Assembly: GCA_023213395.1 (NCBI GenBank)
Contig: CM041465.1
Span: forward strand, 149,551,741-149,615,740
Length of the DNA: 64,000 nucleotides
Direction of reading: 5' to 3'
From: Cycas panzhihuaensis
Taxonomy: Eukaryota; Cycadophyta
Shown here: positions 14,323 through 26,886 of the stretch, piece after piece
Layout: the number at the start of each line of letters is the position of its first letter
Numbering within the stretch: the first letter of the stretch is position 1
Program-made: the position numbers and the translations under genes
Notes under the pieces: model-generated
What the model was told of the DNA's origin: nothing
What the model saw: only the letters and a program-made list of their open reading frames with translations
Database searches by the model: none

Positions 14323-15420
14323 CCTTTTGCATTGTATATTAAGCATTTTAATATATTAATTTTGTTATTGATATATTTTGATTGCCATATAAATTTAAGC
14401 CGTATTTGATATATATTAATTGCCCATTGATATATATTAATTAGACTTATGATGTCACTTGTTAATAATGTCAATAGTTGGATTACATTTTTTTATATTT
14501 AATATTATCATTTTGTTGGTTAGATTGATACATTAAGTTGCCTTGTTAAGTGGCATTTAACATATTGAGTTGCCTTGTCAATATCATTGAAGTGATATGG
14601 TTTTTGATAAAGTTGCCATGTGAAATATATTAATATCCCTTCTTATTAATATTTCATCCATTAAGTTGCCATTGATATTGAAGAAGTCTTTGATATTATT
14701 TTTTGATATCAATTAGGCATTGTGTGTTGTTATTTTAAGTGGGTACAAATATATTTCATTTTTTGATATGGTGATGATATGAGGCATGAATAAGACATTG
14801 GTTTTTAATGGAAAAATAAGTGTATAATTGTTGGGTGATATATCAATATTAGTATATTTTCATTGATTGATAAAAGCACATGTTAGTGGTGATTGTTGGG
14901 TGAGATATCAACACCAATATAGTTTTCACTAATTAATAGAAGGACATGTTTTATAGAGATATTGATTTGTAGGGAAAGCAAATGATGTGGTATTGATCAT
15001 TACATTCATTATTAAAAGGTCTAATTTATTTTATAAAGTGGTGATTTATTCATATATATCAGTGGTTTTTACATCAAATGTGTGAAGTGAAGTGGTTCAA
15101 AATTACAGTTTATTGGCCTGTTTGTATAAGGGGTTATTAGCTTTTGGCGGACCTATATATTTTGATTAGTTAAATAGACAGTAGTATGGGGTATATAGCC
15201 TATCAAAACTTGGTTCAATATTAGTGCATATCTAAATAAGTTTGATGTAGATTTTATGAATGGAAAGATAATGTGTTTTTATTAAAAATAAAGTGATAAT
15301 GGAAAGGTATATGACAGAATGCCTTAAATTAGTTCTTCCTTGATCATGGTATTATATGGGAATTGATTGTCCTATGTACCCCATAGTGAGATGGTGTTGT
15401 AGATCAAATAATGATACCAT
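14323..15420 (+). other. AT-rich Copia-2 interior, no clear gene
   Basis: Stop-rich DNA between the microsatellite and the legible pol. It contains several scattered copies of AAGTTGCC(A/T)TTG-like words near 14,533-14,670 and a 65-bp tandem duplication at 14,827-14,950. No protein motif is recognised before about 15,420. Confidence 0.5.
14827..14950 (+). repeat. Two-copy 65-bp tandem duplication
   Basis: Both copies start ATTGTTGGGTGA and end ACATGTT (14,827-14,891 and 14,892-14,950), with scattered substitutions between. Confidence 0.7.
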
Positions 15421-16680
15421 GATGGAGATTTGGAGATGTATGATGCATAGTAAGAATTTACCTCCTATGCTTTGGGCGGAAGCTATTATAATAGTTGTTT
15501 AATGGGGCCCCTACTAGCAATTACCCTTGAGGTATGTTAGACTATTCATAAACCTTCCATTCGTTATTTGGGTGAATTGATTACACATATCTAATATGAA
15601 CATCACAGAAGTGAGATCACAAGAGTTTGAAGTATATTTGTATGGGGTTTATGATTAAAATAAATCTTACAAACTATGTGATTCATAAGGGGAATAGAAT
15701 TGTGATTACTTTAGATGTTAAATTAGATGAGCCAATAACATATCATACTAAATTGTCATACAAAAATAGGTTTTATCCTTTATTTGTTCCATTTTCGAGC
15801 CATGATTTAATAGGTGTAGAGGTTAGAGAGCCTAACATTATATTTTAGAGAAAAGTAAGACCTAGTGGGAGCAATGATGAGGAGTTTTATAAGAACAGAT
15901 ATAAATTACAACCGATGTTCCATTATGGGCTAGGAAGACCATTGAAGGCTTTGATATGACAATTGAAGATCTAGAAGATGGTAAAATAACAAGGAATTGA
16001 CATGCTAATCAAACTTGTTATGGACACCAATGACTCTAGTGAAAGAAAATTTGCAATGGAGAGCTATAATAGAGGAGGAATGATATATGTGGGATTTTGT
16101 TTGCTTACCTCTAAAGAAAGAACCTGGTTAGTGACAAGTAGGTAAGACTTATTACACAGGATTTTAAACAAAAAGAAGGAATCAAATATAATGAGACATT
16201 AACATTAGTCTCTAAGATGTCAATGGTCTGATTAATCCTTGCTTTAGTAGCTACATATAGTTGGGAGTCACATCAAATGAATATGATGTCAACATTCCTT
16301 AATAGAGACTTGAAGAGGAGATATATATGGCTCAAGTGGCTCAACCTCTTAGTTTAGTCAAAGAAAAGGTTGGATACCATAGACTAAGTGTTAGCACAAA
16401 GAGGGAGTTGTATGGTTGCATGGACTATTGGAATCACTTCCAAAGAATCACATATATATGAAGCATATCGAGATTTAGCACCATTATATTTGAGAGTATA
16501 TCAGATTAGGGCAAATATAGGTTGAGTTTTGTATAAATAAAAAATAACTTATGGATGTATTCATCAAGTCCCTTACTAAAGATTGCTTCATCAAAGTTCA
16601 TGTAAATTTGAGACTTAGCAAGGTTATCCTTGAGGGGGGATCTATCGATAAGGATAAAGGTTAGGCTAATCCCTAGAAAG
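15421..16680 (+). pseudogene. Copia-2 pol remnant with internal deletion
   Basis: In broken plus-strand frames: the integrase end (CMMHSKNLPPMLWAEA, about 15,440-15,490), the linker with ISRDVK-like sequence (IVITLDVKLDEP), the RT start (GFKQKEGIKYNE-like at about 16,160, HQMNMMSTFLNRDLK at about 16,275-16,320), and then, with no catalytic YVDD segment between, the RNase H end (about 16,430-16,640; MDVFIKSLTKDCF). The jump near 16,400-16,430 shows that the rest of RT and the start of RNase H are deleted. Many stops. Confidence 0.72.
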
Positions 16681-16713
16681 ACTTTAAGACCCCACATATA
16701 TATTAAGGGGGGA

Positions 16714-17033
16714 TGCTAGAGTGGCATTATATCCACTTACTCAACCAATATAAATGACGTGTTCATTTATATAAACATGTGATGTAATATTATGATGTTA
16801 TTTGGGTTAATAGATATAATCTCATATTTAATTATTTGAAGTAGTTATGGATCTATAAATAGGGATCCAAAGTCCATTGTACCTAAGGAAAATTTATAAC
16901 AATGTAATATTATAATTTTGTGGTGGATTTTTACCATAAGGTTTCTCATATTAAATATGTCTTCCATGCTTTCTCATTTTATGTCTATTGTGTACATAAA
17001 TGATCTCATCTATCTGTTTGGTATTTTCTAATA
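16714..17033 (+). repeat. 3' LTR of Copia-2
   Basis: Starts TGCTAGAGTGG right after the purine tract. It ends TAATA where the partner ends AACA, so the terminal CA has decayed. It is followed by the target duplication AAAAT. Confidence 0.88.
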
Positions 17034-17193
17034 AAAATTCCCTTATAACAAAAATGTTGCCCTTCTAACTAATAAAACCCTAGTGGATTCGATTGAGAAC
17101 TACTAAAATTGAAATGAAAATTTACACTGTAGAAAGATCATACTTACAAATTAAAATATATGAAAAAACTCAAGAAAATCCTATTTAATAAAC
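17034..17193 (-). other. Copia-3 leader remnant
   Basis: Short AT-rich strip of Copia-3 between the Copia-2 insertion point and the Copia-3 primer site; no gene. Confidence 0.6.
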
Positions 17194-17210
17194 TTGGGGC
17201 TCTGATACCA
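17194..17210 (-). other. Primer binding site of Copia-3
   Basis: The minus strand reads TGGTATCAGAGCCCCAA immediately next to the LTR, an unmutated match to the core plant initiator-Met site. Confidence 0.9.
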
Positions 17211-17617
17211 TGTTGGAAATATGAGAGAATTAGAGCAATGACTAGTAAGTAAATAAGAGTAGTGACTCAAACACAATTGCATAAGTGATCTTCAAGAAAT
17301 AATATTTCATCTAATCATGAATAAATATAATGGTTCATAGTCTACTCTTCTTACATCAATGCATCAATTCAATCACTACACACTGAATCGATTGATGAGG
17401 GTAAGATCACTCCTCTCATTAATGAGAGTGTAAGTAAAGAATAAATAAAAAAAGTAAGGAAATAACAAGGTATAACTCATGCATTCTCTTACATATGAGA
17501 GACTACAATTCATACATGCTCTCTAATGTGAGAGAAGAGAATAGAAGGCATAACTAACAAGGGGATTTATATAATATGACTCATCAATCAACTCAAAGAA
17601 TAAGTAAGAAATAAACA
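17211..17617 (-). repeat. 5' LTR of Copia-3
   Basis: A 407-bp LTR beginning TGTTGGAAATATGAG and ending AATAAACA on the plus strand; partner of 8,623-9,027. Confidence 0.88.
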
Positions 17618-18980
17618 TTACTTTTAATAAAAAAATCTATATAATCTAGAGTCAGTAAAAGGGGTAATAACATTGTTATGGATTTGAGATTTTTAAAGGA
17701 AGATTATGTTGTATCATTCCATTTGAAAGTAGCTTGATTAGGATGGATATGATGTATGTATAATTCTTGATAAATAGATGATAATATCTAATAAATCATA
17801 ATAATCTCATCAACATTTCAAGAGTATAAGGACAGGCCAGTCCATTATAATTTTTATTTTCTCTAAGTCTTCTCTAACTCCTTCCTAAGAAATAATATAT
17901 CCTAAATAATCTATTTTTCATTAACAAAAACTACACTTAGACTTAAAAAAAAAAGTTTATGTAATGTACTAAGGATTCTATCAATATGGATGAGATGGCC
18001 TTCCTAACTTTGATTATAAGTGAGTATGTCATAAAAAAATACTAATACAAATTTTCTCAAAAAAAGAAAAAAGACCTTATTCATTATTGCCTACAAGAGG
18101 GAAAGTATGTTACATAAGCTAAATATAATTACTTTAGATTCATAGTTTCCTTCATATGTGTATCATTATCCCTTATCTTTACCTAATAATAACCTAATAT
18201 GAGATCTGATTTTGTAAAATATTAGGCACCATGTAATTTGTTAAGTAGTTTATTTGTTTGAGGGATGGGGAATCTATTTTTAATAATAATTTTATTGAGA
18301 TCATGATAATCAATACACATGTAAAATGAACTATAATTTTTCCTTACCAGGACCACAAGTACTACAAATGAACTTTTACTTGGAGTAACTACCCCTAAGT
18401 TCTAGTCAATTATATACTATATGTTCAATTTCATTTTTGTATTTATATGGGTGTTTATATGGCTTGATTCTAATATTTATTGAGCTCCTCTCCAACTCAA
18501 TTATATGTTCCATACTATTGTTAAGGGGTAAGATTGATGGTAACTACTAGAATATTTCTTTACATTTGGTAATAAAGTTTTACATTTGATTATCTATGGA
18601 TTCTTGCCTATTATTTCCATGTTCATTAAGAATACTTAGACTACACATCCTAGGTATCCTTTTCAAAGTAATATATTGATTTGATATGAAGTTACATGTT
18701 AGGTGTAGGGAGTTAATAATTCTTGTATGATAATGGTTTTATCTCCCTCTTTGAATCTCTTAAATATGTTCTATAAATTTGTTGCATACATACCTAGGAT
18801 TATAAACTATTAATTTCCTAATATAACATCAACTCCCCTAATTTCAATTTAAAAAAAATTGCTCTTAAGGTATAATTGTTCATAAAGACCTTAAGAGTTT
18901 TTAGGATTCCTTCATTGTGTATTTATTTATGACCACCAACTTGAACTTGGAATGTAAATATTTTTGTTCATGTCGACCTA
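17618..18980 (-). pseudogene. Gypsy-alpha protease end and reverse transcriptase
   Basis: The minus strand carries, right to left, a retropepsin tail (GVDVILGN at about 18,800-18,840), the RT start (FYMCIDYHDLN..I.KNRFPIP near 18,260-18,330), SDLILGYYQVKIRDND, LRKFVLVFFYDIL (the usual FFDDIL box with the first Asp changed to Tyr), SHIDRILSTLHK and ATFKWND near the RT end. These are Ty3/gypsy chromovirus-type motifs in the correct order, heavily broken by stops and shifts. The RNase H that should follow is found at 8,302-8,622, beyond Copia-3. Confidence 0.75.
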
Positions 18981-19631
18981 TTTTAGGCATAATGATGGTT
19001 AATAAAATTGTCGGCATTATCTAAATCATTTAAAATGATTAACCCTTTCTGCTTAATGAATCATTTCATTTTTAGGGTTTCAGGTTTAGAGATTTTTAAC
19101 ATTATTAATAAACACATTATCGACTTTTCCTTGAATTGGTGATCTTTCCCTAAATTATTATCTTTTCCATCTATCTTATTTACTTCATCAGTTGTTTCTT
19201 TGTCTACTATTAAGGGAATATAATTTTCATTCTAGGCACTTATATCCTTTTAGTCTCTTTTCATTATACCAATAACAAGTTCCTTTTTGTTAGTGCTCTT
19301 TAATCTCCTTTTCTATTAATTAGTAACATTTATGTAAACTATTTTATAGATTATCATCACCTTTTTTTTATCATATTATAATATGGATTATTTTTTTAAT
19401 TAATTACTTCTCCAGCCATGGTAGGATTTGATCTATAGGTTCTATTATTTCTTCTCATTAGTTGATGATAATAAGATTTTTGTTTTGATTTAAATGCCCT
19501 AACTAGATAAATAACCTTGCTAAGATCCTAAGGTTTTTATACCTTTGCATCCACTTTAATATTATGTTATAAGTTGGATATGAATAATTCAACCCTTTGA
19601 GGTAATGATAAGTTAGTTATTTTGTGAACCA
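18981..19631 (-). pseudogene. Gypsy-alpha gag, C-terminal half
   Basis: The minus strand near 19,480-19,620 reads LSLPQRVELFIS, HNIKVDAKV and DLSKVIYLVRAFK, the well-conserved end of the retrotransposon gag domain (usually ..RVELFI.GL...I...V....P..L..A...AR). Several stops. The preceding half of the domain lies across Copia-4 at 23,700 onward. Confidence 0.68.
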
Positions 19632-19785
19632 TGAAAGAATCGTAGTATGCAAGAAAGAAAAAAAATGATCTATATTACTTGATGATACAAGTATTTAAAG
19701 AGAACATATGAAATGTATGAGTGATAAATGTCAAACATGCTAAATAGATGTAACAGTTTTTTAATATAGAAATACTAAGCTACCA
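19632..19785 (-). repeat. 3' LTR of Copia-4 (short)
   Basis: Aligns with 23,531-23,699; the terminus is set where the two copies stop matching (AAGCTACCA). Confidence 0.62.
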
Positions 19786-19849
19786 TTATTACAAGGAGTA
19801 AATAGTATTTCTAACATTCCCTATAATGTTTACTCTTTATCCCTTAACC

Positions 19850-22830
19850 CATATTTCTTTCTAATATGTAAAAACTTATCCTTTCCTAGTGGTTTGATGA
19901 AAATGTGTATTGGTTCCTCTTCATTGGGATAATAGATCAACTCTATCTCCTTGTTTTGCACCTTTTCCCAAATGAAGTGGTGGTAAAACTCTACATATTC
20001 AGTTCTGACATGAAAATTTAGATTCTTATTGAGGTTGATGGCACTCTGGTTATCATAGAAGATTATTATGGGTTGCTATTGAGTCCTTTTGAGTTTCTTT
20101 AGAAGTTTTTTGAGCTATATGGATTCATAAGTGGTGTTGGTTATTTCTTTGTATTTGGCTTTAGTGGAAGATAGGGCTATTATATGCTATTTCTTGCTAC
20201 TATAGAAAATCAGTCTTAAACTAAGATTAAAATAATATCCAAGAGTGCATATTCTATCATTAGGTTCTTCTACCTAGTTTGAGGTAATATAGCCTACTAA
20301 TTTAAGCTTCTAATTCCTTAAGTATTGTATACCAAGATTGATTATCCCTTTGACATATCTTAGAATCCATTTGTAGACTGCTAATGGGATTACTTAAGTG
20401 ATGCCATAAATCTAGAGGTTATGCCTACTATAAAGATAAGATTTGGTCATGTAATAGTCAAGTATATTAGACTACTAACTAATTTCCTATATAAGGTTGC
20501 ATCCACTAGCTTCTCTCTTTCATCAACAATAATTTTGTTTCTAGTTTCTATTAAAATGGTTATTGATTTGTAGTTTAACACGTTAAATTCTTATAGAATT
20601 TTCTTTACATATTTCAACCAAGACAAGAATATGCTCGTTGACTTTTGATCAACTTCCACCCTTAAATAATAATGTAGAAGACCCATATATACCATCTTAA
20701 AGGAATCACTCAATATCCTTTTAGTGGATTGATTGTTTCTTCATCACTTCTTATGAGAATAAGATAATTCATGCATAGAATAAGTGTGGTGATTAGGTTC
20801 CACTTACCTAGTTTGATGTATAGGCTAGGGTTTGAGCCACTCCTAACAAATCCTTCCTATCTAAAATGATGATCAATTTTTGTATTACATGATCATGGGG
20901 CTTGATTTAGAACATATAAGAATTTCTAGAGTTAATGAACTAGGTGCTCTTATCCTTTTTTGGCATATCTTAGATGTTGTTCTATGTATGCCTTTTGCTT
21001 AAGATATCCATTCAAAAGGACATCTTTTACATCCATATAATATACTTTCCATCCTTGTTATGATGCTAATGCCAAAATTGGGATAAAGGTTTCTTCATAA
21101 TATATTCCTTTAGACTAACTGAAGCCCTTAGCCACTAATATAACTTTATACCTCTCAATAGATCCATTTAATTTCTCCTTGAATTTATACACCTATTTAC
21201 AACTTACAATAGGCTTATCTTGAGGAGCTTGAACTAGATCACATGTCTCATTCTTATGAATAGATTGCAATTCTTCTCCCATGGCCTTTAACCACTTCTT
21301 ATTTGTTTGTACTTCTTTATAAGTAAAAGGTTATAAATTACATAATAGAGCCTACTAGGACTTAGGCTTTTTTGCTCTCATAATTCTCATTCCTTTACTA
21401 TTCTATATGCTAGAATCTTACAATATTTTTAGGTACCATTTTGGTACCCTCTTAATGGGAGTAGGTGTTGCTTTAACGTTATTAGACCCTTTTAGGATTT
21501 CTTCTTTAATAGGGACTTCTAATATTTCTTCTTCTAGGGATAGGGATCCCTCTTAATGGGACTTATTTGCTTTGTCTCTCTATGACTTCAAAGGGTTTTA
21601 AGTCTAAATTTTAATTTTCTAAAGTCTTTCTTGTAGTCAAAGATATTTCTACTAGCTTTCTTGGAGAATATTCATTAAAGATGACATCTTTTCTTGTAAT
21701 TATTTTGTTGGTTCTAAGATCCATGCATTTATAAGCCCTTAATTTTTTACTATATCCCATAACAATATATTTTAAGAATTTAACATCTAACTTCTTATGT
21801 TTTTCTTTTAGTATATGAATATAAACTATGCACTTAAAATCCTTAAATGACTTGTATTAGGTTACTCACTTGACTAAGTTTCTTTGAGTGTTATTCTTTA
21901 TAATGATTTTGTTAGACACTTATTCAAAAAATAAATAGATGTGTTTACTACTTCTATGCAATAGATGTTAAGTATACTTCTCCCTTTTAGCATACTCCTA
22001 ACTATCTTAGTGATAGTCTTATTCTTATGTTTTGCTCTTCCATTATATTAAGGAGTATAGGTTGTGGTGAGTTGCCTTTTTATGCCATGACCTTTATAAT
22101 ACTTATAAAAATCATTAGAGGTGAATTCCCCTCCATTGCCAATTCTTTGAGATTATAATCTTTTGTTCACTTTCCTTCTTAACTTGAGCCCAAAAGGCCT
22201 TAAAGATATAAAAAGATTTATATTTTTCCTTAATAAAGTGCATGCATATCTTCTTTATGTAAGTATCTATGAAAATTAAATAATACTTCGCCTATCCAAT
22301 ATAAAGAGGTGTTATCAATCCATATATATCATTGCATATTAGTTCCAATACCTATGATCTCCAAGAGTGATCCTAAAATTTTGTTCTTTCTTATTTCCCT
22401 AGTGTGTAACCTTTATAGATAGCGTTATTTACTAAAATTTAGGCAGGAAATTTATCATTTTTTAATTTAAGAGCACAACAAGAATATTATAAGATAAGTT
22501 CCCATACCTTAAGTGCCAAATTTCATTATTATCAACTTTATCACTTACAAAAAAAGCTTAGGTAGCTAGAGTGGCTAGAAATTTATAAAGACCATCTACT
22601 TCTATCTCTTCTCTTATGACTTTGTAGTCCTTATTTTTGTCTATGATGAGGTATTTAATATCATTGAGATTTTTCTTGGTCATTTTAGATATAAACAATA
22701 GATTATTTTTTTGTTCTATGACATGTAGGACATTCCTTACTTTTTTCACATCTCCATCTTTCATTTTCGTAAGAATGGTTCGTGTAGCTTGGATGGAGTG
22801 AGTAAATGTGAATTTCTAAAACTAGTCATG
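19850..22830 (-). pseudogene. Copia-4 pol, broken
   Basis: Right to left on the minus strand: the frame 22,558-22,764 with GDVKKVRNVLHV and LLFISKMTKKNL (the protease/integrase linker of copia), an integrase core where SDNGGEFTS has become IGNGGEFTS (about 22,110-22,150), the linker IVMGYSKKLRAYKCMD, RT, and RNase H with FYSSKK.HIIALSSTKA at about 20,130-20,210. The RT catalytic YVDD box is replaced by CMNY near 20,765-20,790. Both catalytic sites are lost, with many stops. Confidence 0.75.
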
Positions 22831-23516
22831 CTTAGGTGCCATATGGTGAGGTGCTCAGAGTCAATGAACTAGTTATCCTTGGAGTTGACTTGAGATGACA
22901 AGGTTATAAATCTATTTCTTTAGGCTTATCTTTTCTTTCTTATTACTATAGTTTCTAACGACCCTTTTTCCTTGAGTAATGTTTGCCCTTCTCATCTTCT
23001 AGTCTCTAGAATAATATTTAGGTTTTCCATAATAGAGGTAAATAATTATCTAGGGCATGTTTCTTAGATTGTTGCTTCTTCCTTGGACTTGGTTTAGAGT
23101 GCTTATTTCTTCCTACAGGTTAGCACTTTCTAATATTTTAACTTTAGAATCAAATATTTTCTAACATGGTTTTATCTTCAAACCTTTTTGTTTTATTCTT
23201 AATACAAAATATGTCCACATAAAACTTTAAATTGTAATTATTTAATATCATAAAAAATGTTTAGAGTAGTCACAAAATATTCATAAGATTTGGGTAGCTT
23301 ATTTAGAGTTAGATGAATAAGGATATGAAAAAAAAAAAAAAGAAGAGATAAAATCATACTATTCCATACTATATGGACTCATATGGTTCTATAATTTTTA
23401 TAAGTAGCATGCGTTATAGTAGAGTTTAAAGTCTCAATCATTAGTCTTTCCTTACTTTTGTTAGATCTTAAAGCCTTCATGAATGATCTCTTCAAGAAGA
23501 TGCCCTAGATTCAATT
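22831..23516 (-). pseudogene. Copia-4 protease and gag remnant
   Basis: NWFIDSGA-type protease is legible as FIDSEHLTIWH (about 22,845-22,885), with Gly changed to Glu at the active site. Basic C-terminal gag-like residues follow to the right. Most of gag is absent; 23,100-23,500 shows only AT-rich DNA. Confidence 0.5.
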
Positions 23517-23530
23517 ATGTTATGATACCA
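23517..23530 (-). other. Primer binding site of Copia-4
   Basis: The minus strand reads TGGTATCATAACAT directly next to the LTR; the first eight bases match the initiator-Met site. Confidence 0.7.
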
Positions 23531-23699
23531 TAAACGAAATGCAATATGTAAGAAAGAAGGAAATGATATTTATTGATTGATGATATAAGAAAGAATGGTA
23601 AAAATATTTAAATAAGTTACATAAAATACATGAATGATAAGTATTAAACATGCCAGAGAGCTGTAACAACTTTCAAAATATAGAAATATTTAGTTACCA
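23531..23699 (-). repeat. 5' LTR of Copia-4 (short)
   Basis: Starts TAAACGAAATGCAATATG after the primer site and matches 19,632-19,785. The right end is set where Gypsy-alpha gag (KLTS) resumes. Confidence 0.62.
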
Positions 23700-24060
23700 C
23701 ACTAGTAAGCTTTTGGAAATATTCATCTATAATTCCTTTTTATTGTAATTTACTTAGTTGGGAAAAGTAGTCATTGTCTTATGTATCCTTAAAATACTTT
23801 TTAATTACTACTAAAAATTCATTACATAGTTGCCTGCTAATTTTAGAGAATGGCTACTAGCACATGTGACCAAGTAATCTTATTATTAGTTATGGCCATT
23901 AAATTTTATGCACAAACTATTTAACTTGCTAATAGGATTATAGGCCACTTCTTTCTACCATGAGATTCTATATAAAGTGGCTATAATTACTTATTTAAGG
24001 CCCAAGAAATGTAACTGGTTCATTATGTTGAAATAATATCAATAGATTATACTAATGTAT
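23700..24060 (-). pseudogene. Gypsy-alpha gag, central part
   Basis: The minus strand reads NEFLVVIKKYFKDT, DYFSQLSKLQ.KGIIDEY and FQKLTS, the usual capsid stretch of a Ty3/gypsy gag (..F...LKQ.GSV.EY...F..L). It joins in sense to the gag end on the other side of Copia-4, which supports Copia-4 being an insertion. Stops present. Confidence 0.65.
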
Positions 24061-25020
24061 ATTTTGGTATCCATTTAATATTTGAATTTATGTTTATTTA
24101 TGTATATTGTTTACTCTTTGTGCTAAAATTAGATGATCATTATATATTATCTTGTGTCTTTTGAGCTACTAAATTATTGTTATGCAAGGAATACTTGGAA
24201 AAGTTATACTCTAAATGGTACTAAAGCTTAGTTGTAGATTAATTATGGGAGTGAATTAACTTTAAAGAGGGAGCAAGAGTAACAGAAGGAAGGAATTTCT
24301 TTTTTCCCTAAGATGAAACTCTGTATATCCTATCCCTTGTATTAATTTTTGTTTTCTAATTCTACTTCTATTTTTAGTCTCTAAAGTTTTGTAATAAGCT
24401 TCAAATAGGTAGCAAGCCCTCCCTTTATTTCCCTTAGATGTTAAGTAGAGGCCCTATATTGGGGGTCTTTAAAAATCATAAGGATCTATTATTTTAGGCC
24501 AAGCATATGTGGGTATATACCCATGCATGAAGTAAAACATATAACACTACTTATATAGGCCTTAGAAAGAACTTGGTTATGGAATTAAGCCTACATATAC
24601 ATTTAGGTATATTAGAGGACCCTTGTAGGTTCCCTTACCTTACCTAGTTACAGGAAAACTCTTTGTCACCTATCTTCTATAATGTATTAGTTAATGATTA
24701 GCACTAGAAAGCTACACTTCTTGAACACCTGTACATAGCTTTTGTTGCTACAGGTATATATGTCTTCTATAGTTAGTTCCTTGAGATATTGGGCTAAGTA
24801 TAAGTAATGACATAGAATTTTATTGAAGGGCTTACAAAATTAGGTAATCCTATGTCAAAATTGGTAGGTTACCCTTTACATCAAATGATATTGTACTTTT
24901 GTAAGATAATTTAAGACTATTGTACTTCTATAAGATAATCTGAGACTACCCTACTTTTATAAGATAATATAAGATTAATATATTTCTACAATATAACATA
25001 ATCTACTAGGATCATTAAAT
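24061..25020. other. Probable 5' end region of Gypsy-alpha, no gene
   Basis: Stop-rich DNA to the right of the gag start, where the 5' LTR of the relic should be. I could not find its partner because the 3' LTR would lie left of the window. It includes the 29-bp tandem repeat at 24,890-25,005. Confidence 0.4.
24890..25005. repeat. 29-bp tandem repeat, about four copies
   Basis: Three clear units starting at 24,890, 24,919 and 24,948 share TACTT.TRTAAGATAAT; a fourth at 24,977 is degraded. Confidence 0.82.
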
Positions 25021-25560
25021 GTTTAAAAGGAATTGAAGTTTCCACCTACCCCTAAATTACAAAAGAACACTAAAATTATAATATAATATGATTACAACTA
25101 GTAATTTTCACATCAATGAAAGATTTATGAGAGAAAAGAGAGCATAATAGATCTTTATTATCATTGCAATAACTTAGATTACATCAAGAATATAAGAAAA
25201 AGGTGTAAGGAAGCTTAAAGTACACTAAAAGATAAGATGTACACAAGTATAATCTCACAAGAAAGGATTATAACATAAGAGATTTTTTTATAAATGCTTG
25301 GCCTTAGGTAGACAAAAGTGGTTATTGTTTCCTAGCATCCTATTGCCAGGTTATGTGGCCTACATATATAAATTAATAATTGATATTATCCTTTTCTATA
25401 TTAACCATATATGTTACTAACCTTAAGATGTTACTTAATAGGTCCCTTCCTCTAAGATATTGAGTCCTTAAAGTACTGAAGATGTGGATGCTACTTGATA
25501 AAGTCTTCTGATTCCCTTATTGCTTCATTAGGTTCACAACCAACCCACTACACCAAATGC
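25021..25560. other. AT-rich DNA, possibly the 3' end of Gypsy-beta
   Basis: No gene seen. It lies just downstream (minus strand) of a chromovirus integrase, where a 3' LTR would be expected, but I see no matching partner in the window. Confidence 0.35.
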
Positions 25561-26367
25561 TAAAAAATAGTTTTATTTTGGAGATGGCATTAATATGTGT
25601 TTAAAATATACATAGGGAAATCTATGAGGATCTCTTCTTCTTGAAGGGTAGGGAGGGTTGTTTAAGGGGTGGTGGAATTTCCCAGGTGTATTTTTTGGCA
25701 GAATACTTGAAAAATATTATGGATCTTGGTATTGAGTGAAAAATCAAAGGCATAGGCTATTGCACCAATTTGCTAAGTGATTTTATAAGGGCCATAGTAT
25801 ATGAGATTGAGCTTATGGGATTTATTATTACAAATGGATTATTACTTATAAGATTGGAGGCAAAGGAAGAGAAAACCACCTACCTTAAAAAATTGACCAT
25901 ATTGGTGGAAATCAACTAATTATTTCATATGATTTTCTATAGATGCTAAGTTTTGCTTAAGGGTATGAAGGATTTGATCCATGTCCTATAGTTTCTATTA
26001 CACCTTAATAATGTGAAGATTGGTGGCCAAGGTATGATGGGATTATAGGGGGTAACCATAAAGGGCCATAAATAGGGTCATCTCGATGGCAAACTAATGG
26101 GATGAATTACATCAATAGTCTACTAAAGCTAGCCAAGAAGTCCAACATCTTTGTTGTTCTAAAGAAAAGTAGTGTAAGTATATTTCTAAGGTTTTATTAA
26201 GAACTTTGGACTAACCATCCATTTGGGGGTGATAAGATGAGCTCATGTTAAAGGAGATTTCCAATGCATGAAAGAGATATTTACTAAAATATACTTATAA
26301 AATTGGGATCTATGTCTAATTCAATTATAGATAGAGAGCCATGAAGGTGAAAGATGAATTAGATATG
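25561..26367 (-). pseudogene. Gypsy-beta integrase C-terminal half with chromodomain start
   Basis: Minus-strand broken frames give YHPQMDG.SKVLNKTLE (integrase core end with the catalytic Glu position read as Lys), RCWTSWLALVDY.CNSSH (usually W..WL..AE..YN...H), MTLFMALYGYPL, then YYGPYKI and NTKIHNIFQV (C-terminal integrase domain), and near 25,600-25,640 TLQEEEILIDFP, which resembles the entry of a chromodomain. This is the chromovirus lineage, in which the chromodomain guides integration into heterochromatin. It is interrupted on the right by LARD-5 and continues at 30,681. Confidence 0.72.
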
Positions 26368-26868
26368 TGTTAAAACATAATGTTTTAATGTATATAGTAT
26401 ACACATACACTTCCTACAATTCACATACATTGAGATACGTGAGATGCACACATATCCATGATATCTCTTTATTGGATGATGTGAAGGCTCTTAATATTCG
26501 ATAGGCTACTCATGATGCGATCTCACTATTTATATGTAAACTCACCACTTGAGAAAGAATTTGACAAAGGGGAGAGGAGAAAGATGTAAATCTTATGATC
26601 ATAAAAAGAGTCCTAACTCCATCTTCTCCTATGGTTTTTTCCACATTAGGTTTTTCATGTATACAACTTGGTGTCTATCTTGTGGTGATGCTTATACTTG
26701 ATGATGCTTGCTTTATTTTACATTCATGTTGATTAATTCACTATGTATACATACTCATGTACTCATTATTATTGCATCTTTCATATTATGGAATTGAAGC
26801 TAATCTCAATATTCCATATATTTTAACATGGGATTAGAATAATTCTACTCCATACATATTTATTTTCA
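26368..26868 (+). repeat. 5' LTR of LARD-5
   Basis: TGTTAAAACATAATG ... TTTTCA. It pairs with 30,182-30,680; shared blocks include ATCCATGATATCTCTTTATT, CACCACTTGAGAAAGAATTT and GGAATTGAAGCTAATCTCAA. Confidence 0.9.
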
Positions 26869-26870
26869 TA

Positions 26871-26886
26871 TGGTATCAGAGCAGGG
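26871..26886 (+). other. Primer binding site of LARD-5
   Basis: TGGTATCAGAGCAGGG two bases after the LTR end; unmutated core match to the initiator-Met site. Confidence 0.92.

Larger units (their letters stand above)
19632..23699 (-). mobile_element. Copia-4, Ty1/copia element with short LTRs
   Basis: A minus-strand element inserted in the gag of Gypsy-alpha. LTRs of about 154 bp (19,632-19,785) and 169 bp (23,531-23,699) share TAAATAGATG or CAGAGAGCTG-flanked TGTAACA, ATATAGAAATA and a common end near AGYTACCA. A primer site lies beside the right LTR. The coding order right to left is protease, gag-pre-integrase, integrase, RT, RNase H; most of gag is missing. The target duplication is unclear (AACCA versus CACTA). 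Heavily mutated. Confidence 0.75.
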
